Source of the DNA: Bacteroidota bacterium
GTDB taxonomy: Bacteria; Bacteroidota; Bacteroidia; Palsa-948
Reading direction: 5' to 3'
DNA length: 46,229 nt
Assembly: GCA_016213405.1 (NCBI GenBank)
Contig: JACRAM010000050.1
Coordinates: 1 to 46,229, forward strand
Within the stretch, counting starts at the first letter, position 1. Each line of letters begins with the position of its first letter. The notes under the pieces were generated by a model. The model saw only the letters and a program-made list of their open reading frames with translations, did not search any database and was not told the origin of the DNA. Of this stretch, positions 1 through 9,770 are shown piece by piece. The translations under genes and the position numbers were made by a program.

Positions 1-105
1 AAAAAAATCTTTAACACAGAGAACACTGAGCAGACAGAGTTACACAGAGAGTTCTGCTCTGTGAAACTCATTAAACTCTGTGAACTCTGTGTTGAAAATC
101 GTGGA
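1..105. repeat. CTCTGTG-type inverted repeat downstream of eno
   Basis: The left half is rich in CACAGAG and the right half in CTCTGTG, so the two halves can pair imperfectly (for example TTAACACAGAG near 10-20 with CTCTGTGTTGAA near 84-95). The same repeat vocabulary returns inside the 26,796-26,916 element. The left boundary may lie outside the window. The remaining sequence up to 264 is AT-rich, and I see no gene in it. Confidence 0.6.
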
Positions 106-264
106 TATAACATCTTAATCTGAATAATGTCTATTATATATGACTAAAAACTTTTCGATGAATAAAATTAGGAAAGTTAAATGAATGAACAATGATTAAT
201 ATCATCTTATCCGCAGAATATCAAACACAAAAAACAGCAACAACTCATAGGAAAATGGAAAATT

Positions 265-1566
<1,302 letters not shown>

Positions 1567-1572
1567 CTATAT

Positions 1573-1612
1573 AAAAAAAAGCCCTCTAAGTTTTATTCAG
1601 AGGACTTTTTCA
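1573..1612 (-). terminator. Intrinsic terminator between the lipoprotein gene and eno
   Basis: Read on the minus strand, a hairpin with arms close to CCTCTGAA and TTAGAGG is followed by a run of eight T. It lies downstream of the lipoprotein gene and just upstream of eno, so it probably ends the lipoprotein transcript. Confidence 0.7.
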
Positions 1613-1635
1613 TTTATTCATTTATATTTTTCTTA

Positions 1636-2508
1636 TTAGCCAGTAATCTTATTTCTCAACGCTGTGACTGTTTCGCGGATTTTCGGCAGCGATTCAACAC
1701 CAATCTTTGGATTTTTCCCAATAGCAATTAGCTGCGCTTTGAACGGCTCCATATCCTGAATGAGTTTTGCACAATCGGCATTGCTCTTGTAAGCATCCAG
1801 CAATTGAAATATATATTCAAACGAATGGCAATGAGTGCTTATATCAGCATAGATGCCTTTCGTAGTAGGGCTTGAGGGATTTGTATTTAATCCTTCCACA
1901 GAGATAAATAAACTTTCAACCCATCCGCCTGCTACCATCAGAACAGTAGTAGCAACACGCTGATTTGAACGAAGGTTGCGTTCAGCTTTATCAAAAGCTT
2001 TATCCAGCATTACCTGAAATGTATCGGGCTGTCCTATTTTAGAAATCAATTGTTTTGAAAACTCCGGATCAAATGCAGCGCTGATGCCAAGGTCTCCGGC
2101 AAGTTTGCCCATTTGTCCAAGATACTCAAGGGCATCCTGCGGCTGATTATAGGATGCAGCCATTCCAAGGTCAGAGCCAAAGGCGCCCATACCGATTGCT
2201 TTTTGATAATTGGAAGAAAAACTTCCGCCTTTGCTTGATGGAAGGAGAAAACTCTTGTTGTAATTAATTTTGGCAGCCGTAAGTTTCTTGGTTAAATTTC
2301 CTGGTGAAGGAATATTCACACGAAGCAAATCAAAGTTTACCCGAACTTCTGAGCTGATAGTATCGGTAGTCACTTCTACATCTTTCAGTTCTGAGTGTTC
2401 ATCATCTTTACCGCCACCGCACGAAGAGAAAAATAATGCTGTAGCAGCAATCCCTACAGTTCCGATAGCCACCGGGATTAGATTAATGGGGAAATTTTTT
2501 TTGAACAT
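1636..2508 (-). CDS. Conserved hypothetical lipoprotein
   Basis: A 290-residue protein with a long hydrophobic N-terminal signal ending in a lipobox-like LFFSSC with Cys at residue 30, followed by a Gly/Asp/Glu-rich linker. This predicts a lipid-anchored envelope protein. The mature part looks largely helical. It has a Gly/Ala/Met-rich stretch near residues 105-145 and a C-terminal helix ending TALRNKITG. I recognise no catalytic motif and assign no function. It is transcribed toward eno but is separated from it by a terminator. Confidence 0.8.
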   Translation of the reverse strand: MFKKNFPINLIPVAIGTVGIAATALFFSSCGGGKDDEHSELKDVEVTTDTISSEVRVNFDLLRVNIPSPGNLTKKLTAAKINYNKSFLLPSSKGGSFSSNYQKAIGMGAFGSDLGMAASYNQPQDALEYLGQMGKLAGDLGISAAFDPEFSKQLISKIGQPDTFQVMLDKAFDKAERNLRSNQRVATTVLMVAGGWVESLFISVEGLNTNPSSPTTKGIYADISTHCHSFEYIFQLLDAYKSNADCAKLIQDMEPFKAQLIAIGKNPKIGVESLPKIRETVTALRNKITG

Positions 2509-2579
2509 ATAAGTGTAATTGTTGGTTGAATTTGTGTTGCCAAAGATATATTTTTATCGGGATTTGCTACAAAAAAAAA

Positions 2580-3554
2580 TTATCGGGCAATAGCGCTGTT
2601 TTCTCTGACTACAACTCCCATAGAACAGAATTTTTCAATGCGAGACTTCACTCTTTCTTCAACTGTCATGCTTTGCAGTTCTTTGAGATGTTTAAGAATA
2701 TCTTCTTTAACCAATCTATAACTATCCTCCGGATTTGTATGGGCACCGCCAAACGGTTCCGGAATGATTCCGTCAATCAGTTTATTCTTAAGCATATCTT
2801 CCGGAGTAAGTTTTAAAACATCGGCTGCCTTTTCCTTGAAATCCCAGCTGCGCCATAAAATAGAGGAACAGGATTCAGGAGAAATAACCGAATACCATGT
2901 ATTCTCAAGCATCAATACCTTATCTCCAACGCCAATGCCAAGAGCGCCACCGGAAGCTCCTTCGCCAATGATTACGCAAATGACAGGAACTTTGAGACGA
3001 GACATTTCATAAAGATTTCTTGCGATGGCTTCTGCCTGTCCGCGCTCTTCCGCTTCAATGCCCGGATAAGCGCCAGGAGTATCAATGAAAGTAACAATGG
3101 GTTTGTTAAACTTCTCTGCCAGTTTCATCAGGCGAAGAGATTTTCTGTATCCTTCAGGATTTGCCATGCCGAAATTTCGCATCTGGCGTTCTTTGGTTGT
3201 TCTTCCTTTCTGCTGTCCGATGAACATGATGGTCTTTCCATCCACTGAACCAAAGCCGCCTACCATTGCTTTATCGTCTTTAACAAAACGGTCGCCTGCA
3301 AACTCAGTAAAGTTCCCTTCGGTGATTGCTTGTATGTAATCAAGTGTATAGGGGCGGTCGGGGTGGCGCGATAACTGAACGCGCTGCCAGGGACTGAGGT
3401 TGGAAAAAATTTCAATCTGTTTCGCCTTGATTTTTGCTTCCAGTTCCCGAATGGATTTGCTAACATCCACTTTGCTTTTCTGAGCCATGTGTTTAAGCTT
3501 TTCTATCTGCTCAGAAAGTTCTTCAATAGGTTTTTCAAAATCGAGGTAGTTCAT
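2580..3554 (-). CDS. accA: Acetyl-CoA carboxylase carboxyltransferase subunit alpha
   Basis: With AccD it transfers the carboxyl group from carboxybiotin to acetyl-CoA, the committed step of fatty-acid synthesis in the cytosol. The 324-residue length is typical. Recognisable parts are the N-terminal helix region ([18 protein letters not shown]), the entry to the carboxyltransferase domain at RPYTLDYI, the family block [12 protein letters not shown], and the CoA/oxyanion region with [19 protein letters not shown] and [15 protein letters not shown]. No accD or biotin carboxylase gene is visible nearby. A CGAAAA-type repeat lies just upstream. Confidence 0.97.
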   Translation of the reverse strand: MNYLDFEKPIEELSEQIEKLKHMAQKSKVDVSKSIRELEAKIKAKQIEIFSNLSPWQRVQLSRHPDRPYTLDYIQAITEGNFTEFAGDRFVKDDKAMVGGFGSVDGKTIMFIGQQKGRTTKERQMRNFGMANPEGYRKSLRLMKLAEKFNKPIVTFIDTPGAYPGIEAEERGQAEAIARNLYEMSRLKVPVICVIIGEGASGGALGIGVGDKVLMLENTWYSVISPESCSSILWRSWDFKEKAADVLKLTPEDMLKNKLIDGIIPEPFGGAHTNPEDSYRLVKEDILKHLKELQSMTVEERVKSRIEKFCSMGVVVRENSAIAR

Positions 3555-3579
3555 ACATTTTGAATGTTGAGCGAATATA

Positions 3580-3714
3580 CTAAATCATCGAAAAGCGAAA
3601 GGATTGAATTGTTGAATTGCCCTATTGCTAAATTGTCAATATAACAATATAACAATGAAGCAATATTCCATTCTTTGTAATTCGTAAATTCGTACCCATT
3701 CGTTATCCGTACAT
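3580..3714. repeat. Short tandem-repeat patch between accA and ispE
   Basis: The gap between these divergent genes is built mostly from short imperfect direct repeats. It has a CGAAAAGCGAAA motif near 3588-3599, then repeated AATTGTTGAATTG, then ATATAACAATATAACAATG with a 9-bp period, then ATTCGTAAATTCGTA. It must also contain any promoters for both genes, but I see no clear -33/-7 pair. Confidence 0.55.
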
Positions 3715-4575
3715 ATGATTTGTTTCCCCAACGCAAAAATAAATATCGGACTTAACATTATCCGCAAGCGGGAGGATGGCTATCACGATATTGAAAGTAT
3801 AATGTATCCGCTGAAGGGGATAGTGTATGATGCGCTGGAAATAATTCAGAGTTCGGAGTTTGGAGTTCAGAGTTCGGGAATAAAAATACCGGGAGATGAA
3901 AAAAACAATCTCTGTGTGAAAGCATACCATCTGATTGCAAAAGATTATCCGCTTCCTCCAATAAAAATTTATTTGCACAAAGCAATTCCTATTGGCGCGG
4001 GCTTGGGTGGCGGTTCGGCTGACGGAGCGTTTATGATTCGTTTACTGAATGATGAATTCAAACTGGGCTTAGCGTGGGGAGAAATGCATCATTATGCCCG
4101 GCAGTTAGGAAGCGACTGCTCTTTTTTTATAAGCAACCAACCGGTTTTTGCAGAAGGAAAAGGAGATGAGCTTGAACCTGTACAATTATCATTGAGCAAC
4201 TATCACATTGCTGTTGTTTATCCGAACATTCATATCAATACTGCGGAAGCATATAGGGAAATGGACGAGGGACAAGGGACGAGGGACGAGGGGAAAAAAC
4301 AATTGATAGAGTTGATTAAACTCCCAATTGAAAAATGGAAAGGGAACATTGTAAATGATTTTGAAGAAGCCATCTTTCCGAAACAGCCTGAAATAAAAAA
4401 AATAAAAGAAAAACTTTATTCGCTTGGCGCGCTGTATGCCTCCATGAGCGGAAGCGGCTCGGCTGTGTATGGGATATTCAACCCGTTGGACAGACGTCCT
4501 ACGGGTTTCAAAAAAGAAACCAAAGTAAAAAAATACTTTAGAAAATTACAGGTTTGGGAAGGTAAACTCACTTAG
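3715..4575 (+). CDS. ispE: 4-diphosphocytidyl-2-C-methyl-D-erythritol kinase
   Basis: GHMP-family kinase that phosphorylates CDP-methylerythritol in the non-mevalonate isoprenoid pathway. The 286-residue protein opens with the substrate-binding motif FPNAKINIGLNI, carries the glycine-rich ATP loop PIGAGLGGGSADGA near residue 95, and ends with the GHMP C-terminal motif ASMSGSGSAVYGIF. Two short low-complexity segments look like repeat-derived insertions in frame: about residues 44-55 (SSEFGVQSS, encoded by GAGTTCGG-type direct repeats) and residues 183-193 (EGQGTRDEG, encoded by GAGGGACAAGGGACGAGG). Both lie outside the catalytic motifs. It converges with the permease gene, overlapping by 8 bp. 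Confidence 0.95.
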   Translation: MICFPNAKINIGLNIIRKREDGYHDIESIMYPLKGIVYDALEIIQSSEFGVQSSGIKIPGDEKNNLCVKAYHLIAKDYPLPPIKIYLHKAIPIGAGLGGGSADGAFMIRLLNDEFKLGLAWGEMHHYARQLGSDCSFFISNQPVFAEGKGDELEPVQLSLSNYHIAVVYPNIHINTAEAYREMDEGQGTRDEGKKQLIELIKLPIEKWKGNIVNDFEEAIFPKQPEIKKIKEKLYSLGALYASMSGSGSAVYGIFNPLDRRPTGFKKETKVKKYFRKLQVWEGKLT

Positions 4576-5644
4576 GCGCTTTGCTCAGCATATAAAAAGC
4601 GAGGAATACATAAATCACATTCGGAATCCAAACTGCAATGAGTGCGGGATATCCACCGTTGGTTGCAAAAGTGGTTGATACCTGCATAAATAAAATATAA
4701 GTGAATGCGAGCATAAGCCCCAGCCCGATGTGCCAGCCAATTCCACCGCGCACTTTCCGGCTTGCCACTGACGCGCCAATAAGCGTAAGCACAAACGTAG
4801 CGAATGGGTATGAACTGCGCCTGTGTTTCTCCACTTCATAAAAAGGAATAAGGGATGAACCTTTTTTTTGTTCTTCGTCAATGAAGGCACTTAGTTCGGG
4901 TGTTTGCATGGCTTCAATTCTGTTTTCCCGCTTGCCGAAATCAGTAGGCAGAAAATCAAAAACAGTATCGAGTTTAGCGCCACGGGTAATCACTTCGTCC
5001 ATGCCGCTTATCTGGCGTACAAAATAATTTTCCAAACTCCATTTATTTCCAGTGCTGTCCCACTTAATGTAATCTGATTTCAGAAAATAGAAGCGGGTGC
5101 CACCGTGAATTTTTTCGAGAGAGAACTGGTAGCCAGTATTGCGCTGGTTGTTGTAGCTGTTGAAATAAATAAAAGTGCCGGGAGCAATCTGGCGGTGTAT
5201 GTTCCGGTCATTATTCGTGTACGGATTTCTGAGATACGCTTCTTCGAAAGCAAGGCGTGTTTTGTTTGCCTGCGGAATTACAAAATGATTCAGATAAAGC
5301 GAAAGGGCGGCAATGACGGTGGCAGCCATCATATAAGGTCGAAGCAGCCTTCTGAAGCTGACACCGCTGCCGAGTATGGCAACAATTTCGCTCCTGTATG
5401 CCATGCGCGATGTGAAATAAATCACTGCTATAAAAACAAAAAGCGGACTGAAGAGGTTTGCAAAAAAGGGTATGAAGTTCAGGTAGTAATCAAAAATAAT
5501 TTCGCGGAGCGGAGGTTTTTTGTCAAGAAAATCTTCCATTCGTTCAGAAATATCAAATACAATCACAATCATTAAAATCAGAATGATGGAAAAGAAAAAT
5601 GTTCCAAGGAATTTCCGGATGATGTACAAATCCAGTTTCTTCAT
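4568..5644 (-). CDS. LptF/LptG-type permease (YjgP/YjgQ family)
   Basis: Predicted inner-membrane permease of the lipopolysaccharide export machine, which works with the LptB ATPase and the LptC bridge. The protein starts KKLDLYIIRKFLGTFFFSII, the typical N-terminal helix of this family. It has two further N-terminal membrane segments, a large periplasmic region (about residues 110-260) and three C-terminal membrane segments. I chose the ATG at 5644, not the longer open frame, because it overlaps the crcB stop codon in an ATGA arrangement and gives the normal N-terminus; an ATG one codon upstream is equally possible. It is last in a four-gene chain with crcB, a PAP2 phosphatase and a hydrolase lipoprotein. 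LptF cannot be told from LptG by eye. Confidence 0.9.
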   Translation of the reverse strand: MKKLDLYIIRKFLGTFFFSIILILMIVIVFDISERMEDFLDKKPPLREIIFDYYLNFIPFFANLFSPLFVFIAVIYFTSRMAYRSEIVAILGSGVSFRRLLRPYMMAATVIAALSLYLNHFVIPQANKTRLAFEEAYLRNPYTNNDRNIHRQIAPGTFIYFNSYNNQRNTGYQFSLEKIHGGTRFYFLKSDYIKWDSTGNKWSLENYFVRQISGMDEVITRGAKLDTVFDFLPTDFGKRENRIEAMQTPELSAFIDEEQKKGSSLIPFYEVEKHRRSSYPFATFVLTLIGASVASRKVRGGIGWHIGLGLMLAFTYILFMQVSTTFATNGGYPALIAVWIPNVIYVFLAFYMLSKAPK

Positions 5645-6015
5645 CATGCGTGTGAACGAGTGAAGAGGTAAATTATTCCAAGGCAAACAGAAACACTGAG
5701 CAGCACATTCAGCACTGCATACATTGTATAACCCGATTTCATCAGTTCAACAGTTTCATAGCTGAAAGCAGAAAAGGTGCTGAACCCACCGCAGAAGCCG
5801 GTAACGATAAGCAGACGCAAGGTCATTTCCGTGTTAAATTTTTCTCCGAGTAAAAAAACCGTAAGTCCGAGCACAAAGCAGCTCAAGAGATTTGAAACCA
5901 GCGTGGCGATCGGAAAAACTGATTTGGAAACATGTAACATCAGCAGGGAAATTCCGAAACGCACAACGCTTCCGATTCCACCGCCAAGAAAAACATATAA
6001 TAAATTAGTGAGCAT
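5644..6015 (-). CDS. crcB: Fluoride channel CrcB/Fluc
   Basis: Small fluoride-specific channel of the inner membrane that works as a dual-topology dimer and protects against cytosolic fluoride. The 123-residue protein has four hydrophobic segments. It carries GGGIGSVVRFG near residue 11, an Asn in the second helix (TLVSNLLSC), and the TFSAF-containing GFCGGFSTFSAFSYE near residue 78, which supplies the phenylalanines lining the pore. Its start lies inside the end of the PAP2 gene and its stop overlaps the permease start. There is therefore no room for a fluoride riboswitch directly upstream. Confidence 0.95.
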   Translation of the reverse strand: MLTNLLYVFLGGGIGSVVRFGISLLMLHVSKSVFPIATLVSNLLSCFVLGLTVFLLGEKFNTEMTLRLLIVTGFCGGFSTFSAFSYETVELMKSGYTMYAVLNVLLSVSVCLGIIYLFTRSHA

Positions 6016-6568
6016 ATTTTTTATCTAAATGAATATATGATTTGTATCCGGTTACTCCCAGGAAAATGCCAAGCATCATGCCGCCAAGAATATCAAAAGG
6101 ATAATGAACGCCCGCATACACCCTGCTGTACGAAACAATACTTGCCCAAAGATACATGCATAGTGCGAAATCTTTTCTGCGGAAAAATAAACTGAGAAAC
6201 GTGATGAGGGCAAATGTGTTTGCAGCGTGCGAAGACACAAACCCGTATATCCCGCCACACTCTCCGTTGATTAGCTGGATTTTATCCTGAAGCAAGAGAT
6301 TATGGCAAGGGCGGCAGCGCTGGAAAGTTTTTTTGAAAAGATGAACCGAAATCTGGTCGGAAAGTGTGATGAGAATGACGACAGACAAAACCACCAGCCA
6401 CATTTTGTTTTTTGCTTTCTTCCAGACAAAAAATAAAAACAAAAGATATAAAGGAATCCACGTGAATTTATTTCCTGCAAAACTCATCACTGAATCCATG
6501 AATGGTGTGTGATGCGCATTGAAGAAAAGAAAAAGCCGCGTATCTATATTTTTTAACAACTCGATCAT
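6005..6568 (-). CDS. PAP2-family membrane phosphatase
   Basis: Predicted integral membrane phosphatase acting on a lipid phosphate such as phosphatidic acid, phosphatidylglycerol phosphate or undecaprenyl diphosphate. The 187-residue protein shows the three family motifs in order. These are the KX6RP motif in KKTFQRCRP, a second motif reading FVSSHAANTF (SSHA in place of the more common PSGH), and the third motif SRVYAGVHYPFDILGG with catalytic His. There are five or six membrane segments. Its start overlaps the upstream hydrolase gene by 4 bp, and crcB starts within its last codons. The substrate cannot be read from the sequence. Confidence 0.9.
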   Translation of the reverse strand: MIELLKNIDTRLFLFFNAHHTPFMDSVMSFAGNKFTWIPLYLLFLFFVWKKAKNKMWLVVLSVVILITLSDQISVHLFKKTFQRCRPCHNLLLQDKIQLINGECGGIYGFVSSHAANTFALITFLSLFFRRKDFALCMYLWASIVSYSRVYAGVHYPFDILGGMMLGIFLGVTGYKSYIHLDKKYAH

Positions 6569-7986
6569 TTCTTTTTCATTTCATTTAAAATCTTTTGAAA
6601 GTCAGGATTATTTTGCAGGACTAACAGCGAGGAATCAGATTCCATTCTCGCGTAATCACTAAAGCCAAGCGTCAAAGCGTTTTTCAGCGATGAAAGAGCT
6701 TTTGCATTATCATTTTTTCTTGCATACAATTCAGCGAACAAATACTGGTGCTCGGAATTCTTCGGATCCACCATTTCATAAATCTTCAAAAAACTGACTG
6801 CCAGATCAAGCTGATTAGATTCCAAAACAGAAGACACATTCATGTAGGCTAGCAAACTAAGATAGCCCAGCAGCCGTTTATTCATTTGCGATTGCCCTTC
6901 ATCGTTCTTATTATTCGTCTGCTTATTCAATTTTTTAATTTCATTTGTCCACCATGATAAATCTTTCAGAACAAAATTGTTTCGGTAGTTTTCCTGCCGG
7001 GTCATTTCTTCTTTTGAAAGGTTTCTCTGCCTGTCAATTTCTTTTGTCAGGTCATCAGATTTATTTAACTCTTCGATTTTTGTTTTGAATTGAGTAACTT
7101 CAGCAAGCCCATCCATATAATTGACAACCTTTTTGCAAATTAATAATACATCATGGATTTTTTTCTTTTCTTGCAGACGGGTTAATTCATTTTCATTTTT
7201 CGAAATGAAGTTTTTTATGATAGAATCATTCTTCGAAATTAAACCTACTCGCATGGCATTCACTTCAAGCCAGACAAAAGCATCCTCAGCAACTTCAGCA
7301 GGAGCCCATTCATGCTTGCCATTAAAGACAATGAGCTGGTGCTTTATGGGAGATTTATCCATTGAAGCGCTTAACTCAATCATTTCATTCATATTGAAAT
7401 CTTCGTTGCCGGCAAAGCCGATGTAATCAAAGCGATTGTGAATGGGTTCACTGAGAGATGGAAATCCCGCGCCCATTCCAATGACGCAATTAATTCCTCC
7501 GTCAAATATTGCAACAGAACTTGCCACACGCGATCCGCCCGAAAACCCGCAGGCATAAATTCTTCTTGAATCAACATGGATTTTACTCTTGACATCCTCC
7601 ATGAAAATTTTTATCTGCTGTTCGTTTTGCTCCCAACTCATTCCGTTTTTAGAATTATTGGAGCCTGCGAGAATGTATCCGTATTTTTCAGCAAGGTCCT
7701 TGTATTTCTCCAGCGGAAAGTTTCCGCCACCGTGTGAGTCGAAAAAAAATATTACAGGAAATTTTTCATCAGCTGAATACTTCTTTGGCAGGTAAAGCGC
7801 ATAGTTAACAGAAGAATCCTTGAGGCATTTTATTTCCGGAATCGCTTTGCCTTTTTCTATGGAAGAATCATATTTCGGCAAAGTATCTGTGGAAACATGA
7901 TTATCGCTTTTATTCTCTGAAGGATCGGAACTGCCCGAACAGGAAAACAAACAGAAAGCTAATAGCAATAAACAAAAGGATTTCAT
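6565..7986 (-). CDS. Lipoprotein with alpha/beta-hydrolase domain and C-terminal helical/TPR-like region
   Basis: A 473-residue predicted lipoprotein. The signal is MKSFCLLLLAFCLFSCSG, with the lipidated Cys at residue 16. Residues about 45-240 look like an esterase/dienelactone-hydrolase-type alpha/beta fold: a strand running into FFDSHGGGNFP and a nucleophile elbow CGFSGGSRV near residue 147, with candidate acid and His residues downstream (FNGKHEWAP). A long charged helical stretch follows (about 250-360). A TPR-like end follows (YLFAELYARKNDNAKALSSLKNALTLGF). The combination suggests an envelope hydrolase with a protein-binding tail. The substrate is unknown. It heads the PAP2-crcB-permease chain. 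Confidence 0.75.
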   Translation of the reverse strand: MKSFCLLLLAFCLFSCSGSSDPSENKSDNHVSTDTLPKYDSSIEKGKAIPEIKCLKDSSVNYALYLPKKYSADEKFPVIFFFDSHGGGNFPLEKYKDLAEKYGYILAGSNNSKNGMSWEQNEQQIKIFMEDVKSKIHVDSRRIYACGFSGGSRVASSVAIFDGGINCVIGMGAGFPSLSEPIHNRFDYIGFAGNEDFNMNEMIELSASMDKSPIKHQLIVFNGKHEWAPAEVAEDAFVWLEVNAMRVGLISKNDSIIKNFISKNENELTRLQEKKKIHDVLLICKKVVNYMDGLAEVTQFKTKIEELNKSDDLTKEIDRQRNLSKEEMTRQENYRNNFVLKDLSWWTNEIKKLNKQTNNKNDEGQSQMNKRLLGYLSLLAYMNVSSVLESNQLDLAVSFLKIYEMVDPKNSEHQYLFAELYARKNDNAKALSSLKNALTLGFSDYARMESDSSLLVLQNNPDFQKILNEMKKK

Positions 7987-7988
7987 AT

Positions 7989-9710
7989 TTATCGCAAAAT
8001 TTTTCTCACGAATGCTACTGTGAAATAAGACATGAGAAATAAACCAATGAACGCTTCGGTGGCGGCAACCATTCTCAAAAACCCGGTCGGGTAAAAATCA
8101 CCGTAACCCACCGTGAGGTAAGTGATAGCGCTGAAATAAAATGCTTCGCCAACAGTATTTATTTTATGCTGTTCAATGGCTGAAAAAATTGCTGCACTTG
8201 TAAAGTTCGTTAACACAAAATACATTATACTATAGAACGAATAAACTGCGAACATGCTCACAATCACGCGCGCGGGATTAGTGCCGTAATTTCCTATCTG
8301 ATCAAACACCAGCCATTTGAATCCATATTGCGGATAAGCCCACAAAGCATTCAATCTATTTTCCTTAATTGCTTCCTGCAAGTCAGCAATTTGTTCGCAT
8401 CGTTTGAAACGCACGTAGGCTTTGTCTTCGTCATCATATTGCCCGGTGCTGTTAAATTCTTCTTTGAGAATCCGGAACTGTTCTGATTTTGCCCGCCACG
8501 AAGTTTCTTCCTGACTGTAGATGAGGTGCTTCACATTATTTTTTTTCCAGTCAATAAAAATCCTTCCAAGATTTCTCATGCCCGAAATATTAAACGAATA
8601 AATTGTTGACATGCTGCCATCCTTGCCCTTAACTGAATCAAAAGCAGGAACAAGGTCAATGGCGTTTTTCAAAACACAATCACTCAAATCAAGAAAGCCG
8701 CAATGCTGAAAACGAAAATCAAAATGCGCATTAAGATTGCTTGAGCGGAAAGAAATGCTAGCTGCTTTCACATTGTAAAAACTAACGTGGTCAGAATCAA
8801 ATTCTGTTTTTTCGAACGAAATTTCGCTCAACGAAAAATCCGCTGTTTGAAAATTAACATTCCCTTTCCCGAAGCGCGCCATCCAGAAACTAGTTTTGCC
8901 TGTTCCGAATTCAGCTGCTTCGAAAGAAACATCTCCTTCTCCGAAATCAACTCTTCTGAAATCAATTTTTCCTCCGGCAAATTCAACTGTCTTAAAATCT
9001 TTTTTCCCTTTCCCAAAAATCGTTTTCTCAAACGAAACGTCTCCTTTGCCGAAACGTGCATATTTAAAATCAATGTGTCCGTTTCCAAAAACGATAGAAC
9101 GAAAATCCACCTGTCCATCGCCAAAATCGGTATTCACAAAAGAAACATCTCCATTTCCGAAGTGTGCGTATTGAAAAGTCACATTCCCTGTCCCGAATTT
9201 CGCGTACTGAAAATCCAATTTCCCGTTTCCGAATTTTGTTCTTCTGAAACTTACATTTCCCTGTCCAAAATCCGCCCCATTGAAATTCACCGTACCATTT
9301 GTGAAAACCGATGATTCAAATCCTGTTTTGTTACCGTCAAATTCAGCATAGGAAAAATCAGTAGTGCTTTCGCAGTCAAAAAAAGAATTTTTCGCAGAAA
9401 AATTTTTTAATACAATTTTTTCTCTTTCGGAAAGGTTGTACTTTTCTCTATACTCTGAAAGAGAGAAGTCAACAATACAGCATTCATTCAGGTTGATAGG
9501 ATCTCCCGCTTTGATTTTTTCATAGAGTTGATTGATGTCTGTATGTCCGTAATCCTCCGTTTTAATTTTCTTTCCATACTCGTCATAAAAAGTTACATGC
9601 ACCGTGCGCGGAAAAGAAATTCCTTCGGAAGAAATAAACGGTTTATCGGAAATCTCTACCTTGAATTCAAGGAGCGGGTTTTCTGTTTTATGTAAAAGCG
9701 AATCTGCCAT
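7989..9710 (-). CDS. Two-TM potassium channel with N-terminal 12-residue repeat domain
   Basis: A 573-residue protein from the ATG at 9710; the longer frame would need a TTG start. Residues about 122-314 are some 16 copies of a 12-residue unit of the form FGxGxVxFxxAx. A linker follows, then a C-terminal channel: helix VIVSMFAVYSFYSIMYFVL, a pore loop with the potassium selectivity filter TVGYGDFYPTG, and a final helix ending RKILR. Because only one pore unit is present, it should assemble as a tetramer. The repeat resembles pentapeptide-repeat proteins but has a 12-residue period. It may form a solenoid that senses something in the cytosol; that is inference. Confidence 0.85.
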   Translation of the reverse strand: MADSLLHKTENPLLEFKVEISDKPFISSEGISFPRTVHVTFYDEYGKKIKTEDYGHTDINQLYEKIKAGDPINLNECCIVDFSLSEYREKYNLSEREKIVLKNFSAKNSFFDCESTTDFSYAEFDGNKTGFESSVFTNGTVNFNGADFGQGNVSFRRTKFGNGKLDFQYAKFGTGNVTFQYAHFGNGDVSFVNTDFGDGQVDFRSIVFGNGHIDFKYARFGKGDVSFEKTIFGKGKKDFKTVEFAGGKIDFRRVDFGEGDVSFEAAEFGTGKTSFWMARFGKGNVNFQTADFSLSEISFEKTEFDSDHVSFYNVKAASISFRSSNLNAHFDFRFQHCGFLDLSDCVLKNAIDLVPAFDSVKGKDGSMSTIYSFNISGMRNLGRIFIDWKKNNVKHLIYSQEETSWRAKSEQFRILKEEFNSTGQYDDEDKAYVRFKRCEQIADLQEAIKENRLNALWAYPQYGFKWLVFDQIGNYGTNPARVIVSMFAVYSFYSIMYFVLTNFTSAAIFSAIEQHKINTVGEAFYFSAITYLTVGYGDFYPTGFLRMVAATEAFIGLFLMSYFTVAFVRKILR

Positions 9711-9770
9711 CTTGTAGCGAAAGTACAAAAACAAAAACGACTACATACTTTTCAGCAATTCAGCAAGGTG

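Noticed and set aside
5105-5575. Plus-strand open frame of about 156 codons within the permease gene
   Set aside because: Shadow frame of a well-supported LptF/G-type gene.
5940-6030. Fluoride riboswitch for crcB
   Set aside because: The upstream gene overlaps the crcB start, so there is no leader to hold one.
8787-9314. Plus-strand open frame of about 175 codons over the potassium-channel repeats
   Set aside because: It is antisense to the 12-residue repeat domain; the regular repeats keep the opposite strand open by chance. It has no recognisable domain.
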